Origin: Corynebacterium sp. 74A
GTDB taxonomy: Bacteria; Actinomycetota; Actinomycetes; Mycobacteriales; Mycobacteriaceae
Direction: 5' to 3'
Assembly: GCF_008930665.1 (NCBI RefSeq)
Contig: NZ_PQMG01000001.1
Coordinates: forward strand, 62,001 to 126,000
Length of the DNA stretch: 64,000 bases
Shown here: in pieces, positions 55,930-63,838 of the stretch
Layout: each line of letters starts with the position of its first letter
Numbering within the stretch: position 1 is the stretch's first letter
Position numbers and translations under genes: made by a program
Notes under the pieces: model-generated
Seen by the model: the letters and a program-made list of their open reading frames with translations, nothing else
Databases searched by the model: none
Told to the model about the DNA's origin: nothing

Positions 55930-56508
55930 ATGTTTGCTGTACACGCCCGTTATCGGGGCCGTTCCACCCACCGCGCCGAGCTGGTGGCACGCTCCGCCGA
56001 GGCGCTGTCCACCCTCGATGGTGTCGGGACTTTCAACGTCTTAGGGGTGGAGGATATCTGTGCGGCCATCGACTCCGCCCGCGCCACCACTGATACCGCG
56101 ATGGCGCTGCTGAGCGCCGGCGAATGGGCGGTCTCCATCGGGGTGACTCCCCTGTCCAATGACACCGGGCGGGTGCAGGCCATCGCTACGGCTGCGATGC
56201 CGCAGCGGGTGCGCGCGGGCACGGTCAAGGCACAGATCTCCGCCCCTGGCGTGGATACGGCGGATATCACCGAAGACATTATTGCCGTGTTCGCCCTGCT
56301 CAATCATGTGTTCTCCAAGCGCACCCACGAGGGCCGCGAGGCCACCGCCTTGGTGCGCCAGGGATTGAATCAAAATGAAGCTGCCGAGGAACTGGGCATC
56401 TCGAAACAGGCAATGTCGCAGCGGCTGCAGGCGGCGGGCTGGCTGGCGGAATCCGCCGGCTGGCAACTGGCGGTACACCTTCTACAGCGGGCGGACTCGC
56501 TCGCCTAG
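55930..56508 (+). CDS. HTH-domain protein of unknown function
   Basis: A 192-aa protein. The N-terminal 125 residues are of unknown fold (FAVHARYRGRSTHRAELVARSAEAL ... EWAVSIGVTPL). The C-terminal part has a clear sigma-70 region 4/LuxR-like HTH (ALVRQGLNQNEAAEELGISKQAMSQRLQAAGW), followed by a helix that may aid dimerisation. The layout recalls SatD-like actinobacterial proteins, but the GDIVGSR-type N-terminal motif is absent. It starts 98 bases after the TVP38 gene and is followed by a strong hairpin. Confidence 0.8.
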   Translation: MFAVHARYRGRSTHRAELVARSAEALSTLDGVGTFNVLGVEDICAAIDSARATTDTAMALLSAGEWAVSIGVTPLSNDTGRVQAIATAAMPQRVRAGTVKAQISAPGVDTADITEDIIAVFALLNHVFSKRTHEGREATALVRQGLNQNEAAEELGISKQAMSQRLQAAGWLAESAGWQLAVHLLQRADSLA

Positions 56509-56535
56509 CCCGGATACGCCACCCCGCACACGCGA

Positions 56536-56576
56536 GCGGCCCCGTCCCCAGCAGAAGAAGCGTGGGGCGGGGCCGC
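56536..56576. terminator. Hairpin between convergent HTH and stomatin genes
   Basis: GCGGCCCCGTCCCCA (56536-56550) pairs with TGGGGCGGGGCCGC (56563-56576) with a single bulged T. It lies midway between two convergent stop codons 79 bases apart and probably serves both. Confidence 0.7.
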
Positions 56577-56587
56577 GAGTACAGTCC

Positions 56588-57823
56588 TTAGTCCGCGGGC
56601 TGCTGCGGTGTGCGTGACGCCGGAGTATCCGGTAGCGGGCTGGGTGCTGTGTCGAGCGCAGAGTGCTGCGGTGTAGCCGTGCCGTCTGGTACTGAGGCCT
56701 CGATCGAGCGTGCCGGATCGGACTCGTCCACCGGCTTATTGGCCACGGCATTTGCGGCGGCCACCGCTGCGGCGATCTCGGGGGCGGATTCGGTATTGAA
56801 CCAATCCTCGTCCTCATCCACCTCGGCGACGCGCTTGGTTTCCTCATCCACGCCGGTGGGCTCGTAGCGGAACACACCCTCCTCGTCCTTTTTGGCGAAG
56901 GACTTGGCGAAGCGCTCCAGGGAGTCACCGAATTGGGATGGGATCATCCACGTGGTGTTGCCCTCGCCCTCGGCGATCTTCGGCAGCTTCTCCAAGTACT
57001 GATAGGCCAGCACCTCCGGGGTGAGCTTGGAGGCCTTGACCGCCGCATTGACCTTCTGAATGGCGCGGGCCTCGCCTTGGGCGCGCAGATAGATAGCGGC
57101 GCGTTCACCCTCAGCCTTGAGCATCATGGCTTGGCGCTCGGCTTCGGCGGCGAGAATCGAGGCGTGCTTTTCACCCTCCGCCCCGAGGATACGAGCCTGC
57201 TTCTCGCCCTCGGCGGTCTTGATGTCCGCCTCGCGCTGGCCCTCGGCCGTGAGGATCATGGCGCGCTTTTCCCGCTCGGCCTTCATCTGCTTCTCCATGG
57301 AGGCCTGAATGGAGGATGGCGGATCAATGGCCTTCAGCTCCACACGGGAGATGCGCAGACCCCACTTCGTGGTGGCATTGTCGAGCTCGCCGCGGAGACG
57401 ACGGTTAATCACCTCGCGGCTGGTGAGGGTTTCCTCCAAGGTCATGCCACCGACCACGTCACGCAGGGTGGCTACAGAGATCTGTTCCACGCCCACGATG
57501 TAGTTGTCCACACCATAGATGGCGCGATCGGGTTCGTTAATTTGGAAGGTCACCACCGTGTCGATAGCGACGGTGAGGTTGTCTTGGGTGATCACGGCCT
57601 GCGGCGGGAAGGACACCACCCGCTCACGGGTGTCGACCTTGGCGCGCACCTTATCCACGAAGGGGATGAGGAAGCCAATGCCTGGGGCGATGGTCTGGGT
57701 GTATTTACCCAAGCGCTCCACCACGGCGGCGGAGCCCTGGGGAACGATCACAATAGAGCGTGCGATAGCGACCGCGACAAACACGATCACCAGCGCAAAT
57801 AATGCGAGAGGAAGAAATTCCAT
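56588..57823 (-). CDS. SPFH/Band 7 (stomatin-like) membrane protein
   Basis: A 411-aa stomatin-family protein. One N-terminal TM helix (FLPLALFALVIVFVAVAIARSIVIVP) precedes a Band 7 domain (RLGKYTQTIAPGIGFLIPFVDKV ... LRDVVGGMTLEETLTSREVIN). A coiled coil of repeats follows (READIKTAEGEKQARILGAEGEKHA), then an acidic, Pro-rich C-terminal tail. Homologue of M. tuberculosis Rv1488 and E. coli QmcA; organises membrane microdomains. It begins 8 bases after the NfeD gene, its usual partner. Confidence 0.94.
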   Translation of the reverse strand: MEFLPLALFALVIVFVAVAIARSIVIVPQGSAAVVERLGKYTQTIAPGIGFLIPFVDKVRAKVDTRERVVSFPPQAVITQDNLTVAIDTVVTFQINEPDRAIYGVDNYIVGVEQISVATLRDVVGGMTLEETLTSREVINRRLRGELDNATTKWGLRISRVELKAIDPPSSIQASMEKQMKAEREKRAMILTAEGQREADIKTAEGEKQARILGAEGEKHASILAAEAERQAMMLKAEGERAAIYLRAQGEARAIQKVNAAVKASKLTPEVLAYQYLEKLPKIAEGEGNTTWMIPSQFGDSLERFAKSFAKKDEEGVFRYEPTGVDEETKRVAEVDEDEDWFNTESAPEIAAAVAAANAVANKPVDESDPARSIEASVPDGTATPQHSALDTAPSPLPDTPASRTPQQPAD

Positions 57824-57831
57824 GGCTATGG

Positions 57832-58266
57832 TTATGAGCTCTCTTTCCACACGACGGCGGTGGCGCCGTCAATTCTGAGGACATGAACGGTATCGTCCGG
57901 TTGATAGGACTCGGCAGGATCAACTGCACGAGCCGACCACAGATCGCCATCGAGGCGAATCAAACCGCGGTGCTCATCCACCGGCTCCACCACCACGGCG
58001 GAGCGGCCAGCAAGCGCTGCGAGGGAGCTACCTCGATCCGAGGTAGACGAGAGCATCTTCTTTCGAAGAACCGGTTTGACGAAGAAGATCATGCTCACTG
58101 ATACCACTGCGAACACGATGAGCTGCACCCACAAGGAATCGCTGAGCAGCGCGGAACCAGCCCCAGCGAGGGCCCCTGTTCCGAGCATGAGAAAGGTGAG
58201 CTCGCCGACGAACATTTCTGCACCGACGAGCGCTATGCCTGCAATGAACCAAATTAGTGCACTCAC
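57832..58266 (-). CDS. NfeD-like membrane protein
   Basis: A 144-aa short NfeD: three TM helices in residues 4-65, then a soluble OB-fold domain (LAGRSAVVVEPVDEHRGLIRLDGDLWSARA). It partners the adjacent stomatin-like protein (Rv1487-Rv1488 pair in M. tuberculosis). GTG 58266 is preceded by TATTCT with a 7-base gap and no ribosome site, a clean leaderless promoter. Confidence 0.93.
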   Translation of the reverse strand: MSALIWFIAGIALVGAEMFVGELTFLMLGTGALAGAGSALLSDSLWVQLIVFAVVSVSMIFFVKPVLRKKMLSSTSDRGSSLAALAGRSAVVVEPVDEHRGLIRLDGDLWSARAVDPAESYQPDDTVHVLRIDGATAVVWKESS

Positions 58267-58279
58267 ACTGTCCAGAATA
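58267..58279 (-). promoter_or_regulatory. Leaderless -10 box of the NfeD-stomatin operon
   Basis: Minus-strand TATTCT (58279-58274), followed after 7 bases by the GTG start. The box matches the actinobacterial TANNNT consensus. No convincing -35 was seen. Confidence 0.55.
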
Positions 58280-58291
58280 CGTGAAAAAGTA

Positions 58292-59125
58292 CTAAGTGAG
58301 GTCTTCCTTAGTTAGCTCGGGAACGGTGACGAAATCCACGAGCCGTTCCACCGCCCCGATGAGCGTGGAATCGAGATCACGGAAGCTGTGCACGGCGCTA
58401 TACACCCGGTTCCATCCTTCGCGCGGGTCGGACCAGCCCACCCGGCGGCAGATCCCTTCCTTCCAGTCTTCGCCATAGGGCACCTCCGGCCATGCTGTGA
58501 GTCCGAGGCGCTCGGGCTTGACCGCCGCCCATATATCCACATAGGGGTGGCCGGTGACGAACACATCGGGGCCGAGGCGCTCGGTTAAGCGGGTCTCCTT
58601 GGAACCGCGCACGAGGTGATCGGCCAGCACCCCGATACGCCGGCCGGGGCCAGGCTGGAACTCGGCCAGTCGCTGCTCGAGATTATCCAAGCCCTCCAGA
58701 TATTCCACCACCACGCCTTCGACGCGAAGATCGTGGCCCCACACCTTTTCCACGATCGCGGCATCATGGATACCTTCCACCCAAATGCGCGAGGGGGCGG
58801 CGACCTTCGCCTGCACATTGGCCACCTTGCGGGAGCCGGAATTGGAGCGCTGCGGGGCACTCGGTGCCACATAGCGCTGCAGCGTGACCCGCTTGCCCTC
58901 CACGAGGAAAGCGCCTGGGCGCAGCACGAATACTCGGCGGGTACCACGGCGGTCTTCTAGCCGCACCACATCGCCCTCGACAGCCTTTTCATAGCCCACG
59001 ATGGCACCGACGAATCCGGTGGCCAGCACCTCCACAACCTCGCCTGGAGGCAGCGCCAGCTGCGGGTAGCGGGGCGCGGAGCGGGAGGCGTGACCGGAAA
59101 AAATATCAGTGGAGTAGCGCGACAT
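58292..59125 (-). CDS. DUF3097 family protein
   Basis: A 277-aa actinobacterial conserved protein, homologue of M. tuberculosis Rv0883c. Features: GEVVEVLATGFVGAIVGYEK, SRIWVEGIHDAAIVEKVWGHDLR, GVVVEYLEGLDNLEQRL, and RIGVLADHLVRGSKETRL with FVTGHPYVDIWAAVKP, a TOPRIM-like pattern of acidic residues. It follows hemH with a one-base gap, and ATG 59125 has AGAGGG 5 bases upstream. A nucleic-acid role is possible but unproven. Confidence 0.9.
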   Translation of the reverse strand: MSRYSTDIFSGHASRSAPRYPQLALPPGEVVEVLATGFVGAIVGYEKAVEGDVVRLEDRRGTRRVFVLRPGAFLVEGKRVTLQRYVAPSAPQRSNSGSRKVANVQAKVAAPSRIWVEGIHDAAIVEKVWGHDLRVEGVVVEYLEGLDNLEQRLAEFQPGPGRRIGVLADHLVRGSKETRLTERLGPDVFVTGHPYVDIWAAVKPERLGLTAWPEVPYGEDWKEGICRRVGWSDPREGWNRVYSAVHSFRDLDSTLIGAVERLVDFVTVPELTKEDLT

Positions 59126-59126
59126 A

Positions 59127-60239
59127 TCAGCCCTCTGCACTAGCGGGTCGGGCAGCCGGCCGGGTGGGCCGTGCCGAAGGACAGCATTCCGGAGAGCAGG
59201 GTGATCCATTGACCCCACAGCCATAGCTGGGCTCATGCCCCAGGCGCTGCGGGCTCACTAGCCCGCAGGCCTCGAGGATCAGCTCCATGATCATCTGTAC
59301 GAAGCGGGGGTTGTGTCCCACCGAGGCAGCGCGATAGACGGAGACATCGCGCTTGTTGGCCGCAGCCACCAGCTCGGTATCGAGATCCCAAATCACCTCG
59401 ATGTGGTCGGAGACAAAGCCAATGGGGAACACGATGAGCTCGCGCACTCCCTCATCGGCCAAGGCCTCCATATGGTCCACAATGTCGGGTTCCAACCACG
59501 GGATATGTGGAGCACCGGAGCGCGACTGCCACACCACATCCCAGTCGGTGATCCCGATCTTTTCCGCAACCAGACGCGCCGCCTCGGCGATCTGGGAAGA
59601 GTACAGCGCCCCGTCCTCGGGGCGGCCGGAGGCAGCATCGGCCGCAGTGGGGATGGAGTGGGCCGTAAATACCATGCGCGCCTGCGGGTGCTCAGCGATA
59701 AGCGGTGCCACCTCGTCCACGGCGGCCTGAATAAACGTGGGGTGATCGAAGAACTGCCGCAACTTGGTGAATTCGATCTCCGGCAGCCCCTTCTCGGCGA
59801 GGTGGCGGCGCATCCGCGCAATATCCTCGTGGTATTGCTTGCAGCCGGAGTATCCCGCCCAGGCGCTGGTGGCAAAGACATAGGCAGAGCGCACCCCGGC
59901 GGCGGCCATGCGCTCGACCGTCTCCTCGGCGAAGGGATGCCAGTTGCGGTTGCCGAAATACACCGGCAGATCCCAGCCATGGGCGGCGAGGCGCTGCTGC
60001 AGGTCGGAAATGATCTCACGGTTCTGCTCGTTGAGCGGGCTCACACCATCAAAATGGGCATAGTGCTCACCCACCTCCACGAGCCGCTCATCGGGGATAC
60101 CGCGACCGCGGGTGACATTGCGCAAAAAGGGCAATACATCATCGGGGCCTTCCGGGCCGCCGAAGGAAAGAACGAGCAGTGCATCTGCCTCCGGGACCGA
60201 GTCCACGGGAGTTGAATCAGCAGAACGAGGCGATGTCAT
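59127..60239 (-). CDS. hemH: Ferrochelatase (coproporphyrin III type) with Fe-S cysteines
   Basis: Inserts Fe2+ into coproporphyrin III in the Gram-positive haem pathway; also called CpfC. The 370-aa protein has ALLVLSFGGPEGPDDV, YVFATSAWAGYSGCKQYHED, MVFTAHSIPTAAD (catalytic His) and VFPIGFVSDHIEVIWDLD. The C-terminus carries a cysteine cluster (YGCGVNGSPCSPECCPS) that fits the [2Fe-2S] site known in actinobacterial ferrochelatases. ATG 60239 lies 8 bases after TAGTGT, with no ribosome site. Confidence 0.95.
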   Translation of the reverse strand: MTSPRSADSTPVDSVPEADALLVLSFGGPEGPDDVLPFLRNVTRGRGIPDERLVEVGEHYAHFDGVSPLNEQNREIISDLQQRLAAHGWDLPVYFGNRNWHPFAEETVERMAAAGVRSAYVFATSAWAGYSGCKQYHEDIARMRRHLAEKGLPEIEFTKLRQFFDHPTFIQAAVDEVAPLIAEHPQARMVFTAHSIPTAADAASGRPEDGALYSSQIAEAARLVAEKIGITDWDVVWQSRSGAPHIPWLEPDIVDHMEALADEGVRELIVFPIGFVSDHIEVIWDLDTELVAAANKRDVSVYRAASVGHNPRFVQMIMELILEACGLVSPQRLGHEPSYGCGVNGSPCSPECCPSARPTRPAARPASAEG

Positions 60240-60321
60240 AGAAAGACACACTACCAACTTCATCCTCGGCTCCTTCACGCGGCGGCGCCCGAATGTGTCA
60301 CCCGCGGCTGATAGACGACAA

Positions 60322-60379
60322 CGACGCCGCTCTCCGTGGCTCTTTTCCCGCGGGGAGAAAAGTCAGGAGGGCGGCGTCG
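60322..60379 (-). terminator. Large hairpin after the NlpC/P60 gene
   Basis: CGACGCCGC pairs with GCGGCGTCG, and a separate inner stem CTTTTCCC-GC-GGGGAGAAAAG lies inside. It follows the NlpC/P60 stop by about 20 bases and precedes the hemH promoter. It is a probable terminator, although it lacks a long U-tract. Confidence 0.6.
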
Positions 60380-60400
60380 ATAAGCGCCAGAGTGCTGTTA

Positions 60401-62113
60401 CTAGATCAGGCGAACCACATAGGGGCTCATGCCGGCCCAGCGGACCGGGGACTTCTGCACATAGGAGCCGGACTGCGGCGCCTCGATCATCATCCCATTG
60501 CCCAAGTAGATGGTCACGTGGTGCTGCGCGTGGGTGCCGTAGAAGATGAGGTCACCGCGCTGCATCTGCGAGGGGCTCACCTTGGTGCCACGCTGATACT
60601 GATAGCCGGAATAGTGCGGCAGGGAGATGCCCACGCCGGCAAAGGCGTAGAGCGTCAACCCGGAGCAGTCGAAGCCGATCTTGTTGTAGTCGCCATACGA
60701 ATCAGCCACGCCGCCATCGCGGATACCCTTCGTCGGGCCGTAGGCATTGCCGCCACCCCACGCGTAGGGCACGCCCAGCTGGCTTTCGGCCCGCGCGATC
60801 ACGGTCTCGATCTTTTGCTGGCGAGTACCAGAGACCACCTCGGTGGCCTGCTCGCTCACATCCTCATCGGTGGTGGTGTTCGACGTTGCCTCGGTGGTGT
60901 TCTCCCCCGACACGGCTGCCACCGTAGTTGCCTCGGCGTCCTCGTCGGTGGGATAAGGATTGTCCAAGGCGGTGTGGTCCGGCTCATTGGCGGCGACCAC
61001 GGCCTCGGCGGCTTCTTGGGAGGCGCGCTGGGCTTCCTCGCGGGCGGCCTGAGCCTTCTCCTCATCCTCGGCAGCCTTCTCGGCCTCGCGCTGGGCGGCT
61101 TCCGCCTCTGCACGCTTCGCCTCGGCCTCCTTGCGGATCTTCTCGCGCTCTTCGGCACGAGCCTTCTCGGCTTCCTCCGCAGCCTTGGCGGCGGCTTCGG
61201 CCTCCTTGCGGGCCTGTTCTTCCCGCTCCTGCTTGGCGCGACGCTCCTCGGCGGCCTTGCGCTCTTCCTCTGCCTTGCGCTTGCGCTCTTCTTCCGCGCG
61301 CTGGTACTCCTCGTACTCACTGCGCTGGGAGTTCAGCTCATCGGCGTGGCCTCGAGCGGCGTCGAGCTGCGCTTGGGCCTCGGCCTGCTCGCGCACCAGC
61401 TCGGAGCGACGGGCTTCCGCCTCTTCCAGCTGGCGAGAGCTCTCGTCAATCTGGTTACGGGCGTCTTGTTCCGCGTCCTCGGCTGCGCTGAGCTGCTCAT
61501 CGGCCTTCTGGCGGGCCTGGCGCAGCAAGGACTCGGCATTGGCTTTAGAGGTGCGCAGCGAATCCAGGTTCTGGATGGCGTCCTTTTGCTCCTCCGCCCG
61601 CTGCCGCAGATAGGTCAAGCGGTCCAACGCATCGTCGGACGTGGAGGATCCGACGAGATCATTGAGGGAGGAGGGAGATACCGAGCGGCGATAGGCCGAA
61701 CGGGCGATCTCATTCAGCAGTTTCTGGGCCTCGGCGATATCCGCCTGGCTCGCATCCAGCTCCTCGCGGGCTGTCTGGGCTTGCTGGCGCGATAGCTCGG
61801 CCACCGCGCGGGCATCCTGCAGATCCACAAGGGCCTTATTCACGGCTTCGCGAAGAGCACCCATCTCGTTTTCGATCGCAGCGATGGACTCGGCGGCATC
61901 TGCCACGGTGTTCGCCAACTGGGCGACACTCTGCGAGGAGGAATCCACGGCACTCAGGGCGTCCTGGATGGCCTCATCGGATGGATTACTCGGCGCGGCG
62001 TGGACGGACGTCGAAGCCAGCACGCACACAAGCGAGGAGGAAACAAGCGTCATCAGTGCACGGCGTGCGCGCCGCCGAGGGAAACGACCTCGGTGCTCGG
62101 TAGACGTGGCCAC
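60401..62113 (-). CDS. NlpC/P60 peptidoglycan endopeptidase, RipA/RipC-like
   Basis: Secreted cell-wall D,L-endopeptidase used in daughter-cell separation. The 570-aa protein has a signal peptide (RRALMTLVSSSLVCVLASTSVHAA), a long coiled coil (about 45-345, with Lys/Glu/Ala-rich repeats), an acidic/Thr-rich linker, and the NlpC/P60 domain (about 445-570). The catalytic Cys is in GFDCSGLTLYAFAG and the His in AQHHVTIYLG. GTG 62113 has AAGGAG 5 bases upstream. The coiled coil probably holds the enzyme inactive until FtsEX-type activation. Confidence 0.94.
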   Translation of the reverse strand: MATSTEHRGRFPRRRARRALMTLVSSSLVCVLASTSVHAAPSNPSDEAIQDALSAVDSSSQSVAQLANTVADAAESIAAIENEMGALREAVNKALVDLQDARAVAELSRQQAQTAREELDASQADIAEAQKLLNEIARSAYRRSVSPSSLNDLVGSSTSDDALDRLTYLRQRAEEQKDAIQNLDSLRTSKANAESLLRQARQKADEQLSAAEDAEQDARNQIDESSRQLEEAEARRSELVREQAEAQAQLDAARGHADELNSQRSEYEEYQRAEEERKRKAEEERKAAEERRAKQEREEQARKEAEAAAKAAEEAEKARAEEREKIRKEAEAKRAEAEAAQREAEKAAEDEEKAQAAREEAQRASQEAAEAVVAANEPDHTALDNPYPTDEDAEATTVAAVSGENTTEATSNTTTDEDVSEQATEVVSGTRQQKIETVIARAESQLGVPYAWGGGNAYGPTKGIRDGGVADSYGDYNKIGFDCSGLTLYAFAGVGISLPHYSGYQYQRGTKVSPSQMQRGDLIFYGTHAQHHVTIYLGNGMMIEAPQSGSYVQKSPVRWAGMSPYVVRLI

Positions 62114-62770
62114 AAATTCTCCTTAGGCGCTATCGAAAACTAGATCAGAGCTACTCCTATCCCGCGCCCTGTGCCGCCTCAGCTAAGACAACACATGGTC
62201 AAGATAGGGGTGCAGCAACCGCAGCCTCACCCGCGGGAATCGGGCGTGCGGCGCGCGCACCATGTATCGGCCAGTGAGTACCGCACGGCTATTGCCATCA
62301 CACCCGCCGTGTCTTCGACTCGAATTCTGCTCTGGATCTATCCTGCGACCACGGGTAAAAGCAAGCTTCCCCACGTGCTCTTCGATGTGGCCATGCGCCA
62401 TCGCAGTGCGCCGGGAGTCTCAAACTCTGAGCGAGACTCACGCTCCTGTGATGAATGCGGGTAGGAACCAGCAGTCAATGAACTCGATATGAAGATATCC
62501 CGCCGCCGGCATGGCGCCAGAGGCGAGGGCGTTGTTCTTGATCACCACGCCGCTGGATGCGGCGCAGTAGAACAACTGTGGCGTCTGAAGGTGATAGAGG
62601 CTGAGAAACCTCGGTCTCTCGAACCCAGCACTACTCACAAGCTGACAATGGAAACATTAGGACACAATCGGTACCAATAACCAGACAATCCACTTGAGTC
62701 ACACGAGTAAAGCCCTGCCCCATGACTCTGCGGGCGGCTCACCTGCGAACTTAGCTTTATCAAAAAGATA

Positions 62771-62786
62771 TGTGAGTTTGCTCACT
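62771..62786. promoter_or_regulatory. Candidate GlxR (CRP-family) binding site
   Basis: TGTGAGTTTGCTCACT matches the CRP/GlxR consensus TGTGA-N6-TCACA at 9 of 10 fixed positions. It lies in the long region upstream of the NlpC/P60 gene. GlxR is the global cAMP-responsive regulator of corynebacteria. Assignment is by motif only. Confidence 0.6.
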
Positions 62787-62832
62787 TGCGCAGAGATATC
62801 GGCGTGTCACGCTGCGAAAAGGGGCGAAAGTA

Positions 62833-62851
62833 GTGTTCGACTTTCGAACAC
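62833..62851 (-). terminator. Hairpin after the Rv1476-like gene
   Basis: GTGTTCG-N5-CGAACAC forms a perfect 7-bp stem 40 bases past the gene stop. Leftward it is followed by TACTTTCGCCCCTTTT, a loose T-rich tract. It resembles but does not match a LexA box. Confidence 0.55.
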
Positions 62852-62890
62852 GTCTGAATGCTAGGTTTAATACTGTCTAGCGTACAGGCT

Positions 62891-63412
62891 TTACTTGCAG
62901 TGAAGCTTCGCGCTCCAGCGAGCACTAAAAGCCGTCGCGACGGCCACGAGGGCGAGCGTGCCCACGACAAGAGGTACAGCCCCAACACTTGACCCAGGCA
63001 GTTCTTCGACCACCTCGCGCGCCCCAAGGACATAGTCCGTTGTGGTGGCGAGGCTATATTGCACACTTTCAATATCGGCGCGGGCATGCTCACTCGAGAC
63101 CACCGCGGCACTGCCGGGAGTGCGCACCATCATCAAGCTGGAGTCCGTGGCATCGGCGGCCGCCTGTGCAATATCGCGTTCATCGCCCGGCCCAGGCTGC
63201 TTCGCGCCCAGCACGATGATCCCGGGATTCTCATAGCCCTCCCCCTCGGCCATGTCCACAACTTCCACGAGCTTGGCGTTGAGCGCCGCATTGCCCTCAT
63301 GCTCATAGCTGAAGGCCACTCCATCCTCCTCAAGCTGGGCAATTATGGAGGCCATATCTATAGAGCTCGGAACCATGGATGCTGTATCGCTTTCTTGCTT
63401 ATCGACGCTCAC
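62891..63412 (-). CDS. Rv1476-like membrane-anchored protein
   Basis: A 173-aa protein with a soluble N-terminal part (IDMASIIAQLEEDGVAFSYEHEG ... GIIVLGAKQPGPGDERDIAQAAAD) and one C-terminal TM helix (VGAVPLVVGTLALVAVATAFSA) followed by a short basic tail. It occupies the place of M. tuberculosis Rv1476, between acn and ripA. The start is GTG with GAGGGG upstream. Function unknown; a cell-envelope role with the neighbouring hydrolase is plausible. Confidence 0.85.
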   Translation of the reverse strand: MSVDKQESDTASMVPSSIDMASIIAQLEEDGVAFSYEHEGNAALNAKLVEVVDMAEGEGYENPGIIVLGAKQPGPGDERDIAQAAADATDSSLMMVRTPGSAAVVSSEHARADIESVQYSLATTTDYVLGAREVVEELPGSSVGAVPLVVGTLALVAVATAFSARWSAKLHCK

Positions 63413-63592
63413 TCGCCGCCCCTCGGGACACCCCTAGTTAAGGGGGGCGGATCCTTGCCCACTGAGTCTAGTGCACCACTCCCCCAGATCTCGCTACCGC
63501 GCGGAGGGTATATATATTGCCCAATTCTTTGCCCACACGTGCTCTAATCTCCTCCATCTCCACGGCGTTCCGGCTACCATGGACAGATAGGT

Positions 63593-63617
63593 GCGGCGTG
63601 ACGCACGCCGCCGTTTT
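63593..63617 (+). terminator. Intrinsic terminator without an upstream plus-strand gene
   Basis: GCGGCGTG-ACG-CACGCCGC is a perfect 8-bp stem and is followed by CGTTTT. The only nearby gene upstream is on the other strand, so this points to an unannotated short plus-strand transcript. Confidence 0.6.
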
Positions 63618-63678
63618 CACCCCCGCGATGGGGTGGAAGCGCTGGCTGCACCGCGTTGCCCGCCCAATCTTTATTAAA

Positions 63679-63699
63679 CATAACGAGCGTACTGTTATG
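63679..63699. promoter_or_regulatory. AcnR-type operator of acn
   Basis: CATAACGAGCGTACTG fits the C. glutamicum AcnR motif CAGNACnnncGTACTG except for one base, and the wider sequence is an inverted repeat CATAAC-N9-GTTATG. It overlaps TATGCT (63696-63701), a possible -10 box of acn. Binding of the TetR repressor AcnR would block this promoter. Confidence 0.75.
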
Positions 63700-63838
63700 C
63701 TGGTTTGGGTTCGCACCGGATACCAGTGCCCATGCATGTAAGTGGCACGGATTCGGGGCGCCGCGAGGGAGGAGTCAGCCTAAGACGAACCGCCCCTCGC
63801 AGCAGTTCACTCATATTTTCTAGGAAACGGAGCTTTAC

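Larger units (their letters stand above)
62114..62890 (-). other. Long gene-free region upstream of the NlpC/P60 gene
   Basis: 777 bases with no supportable gene; the short open frames lack ribosome sites and sensible composition. The region becomes AT-richer from about 62640 to 62880. It contains a GlxR/CRP-type site (62771-62786) and a terminator-like hairpin for the upstream membrane-protein gene (62833-62851). The length suggests a complex promoter or long leader for the peptidoglycan hydrolase. Confidence 0.55.
63413..63838. other. Gene-free region before acn
   Basis: 426 bases with no supportable protein gene. It holds a TATATATAT stretch (about 63509-63517), a C/T-rich segment (around 63550-63560), an intrinsic terminator on the plus strand (63593-63617), the AcnR-type operator (63679-63699) and the acn leader. 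The middle part could encode a small RNA of about 90 nt. Confidence 0.5.

Noticed and set aside
62171..62680. Short plus-strand frames upstream of the NlpC/P60 gene as small genes
   Set aside because: No ribosome sites or recognisable domains, and amino-acid composition is random-like.
62833..62851. GTTCGA/TCGAAC repeat as a LexA (SOS) box
   Set aside because: The actinobacterial box is TCGAAC-N4-GTTCGA; here the half-sites are in the opposite order, and position after a stop codon suits a terminator better.
63468..63737. 89-codon minus-strand frame before acn
   Set aside because: It runs through the AcnR operator and the plus-strand terminator and has no ribosome site; regulatory DNA is the simpler explanation.
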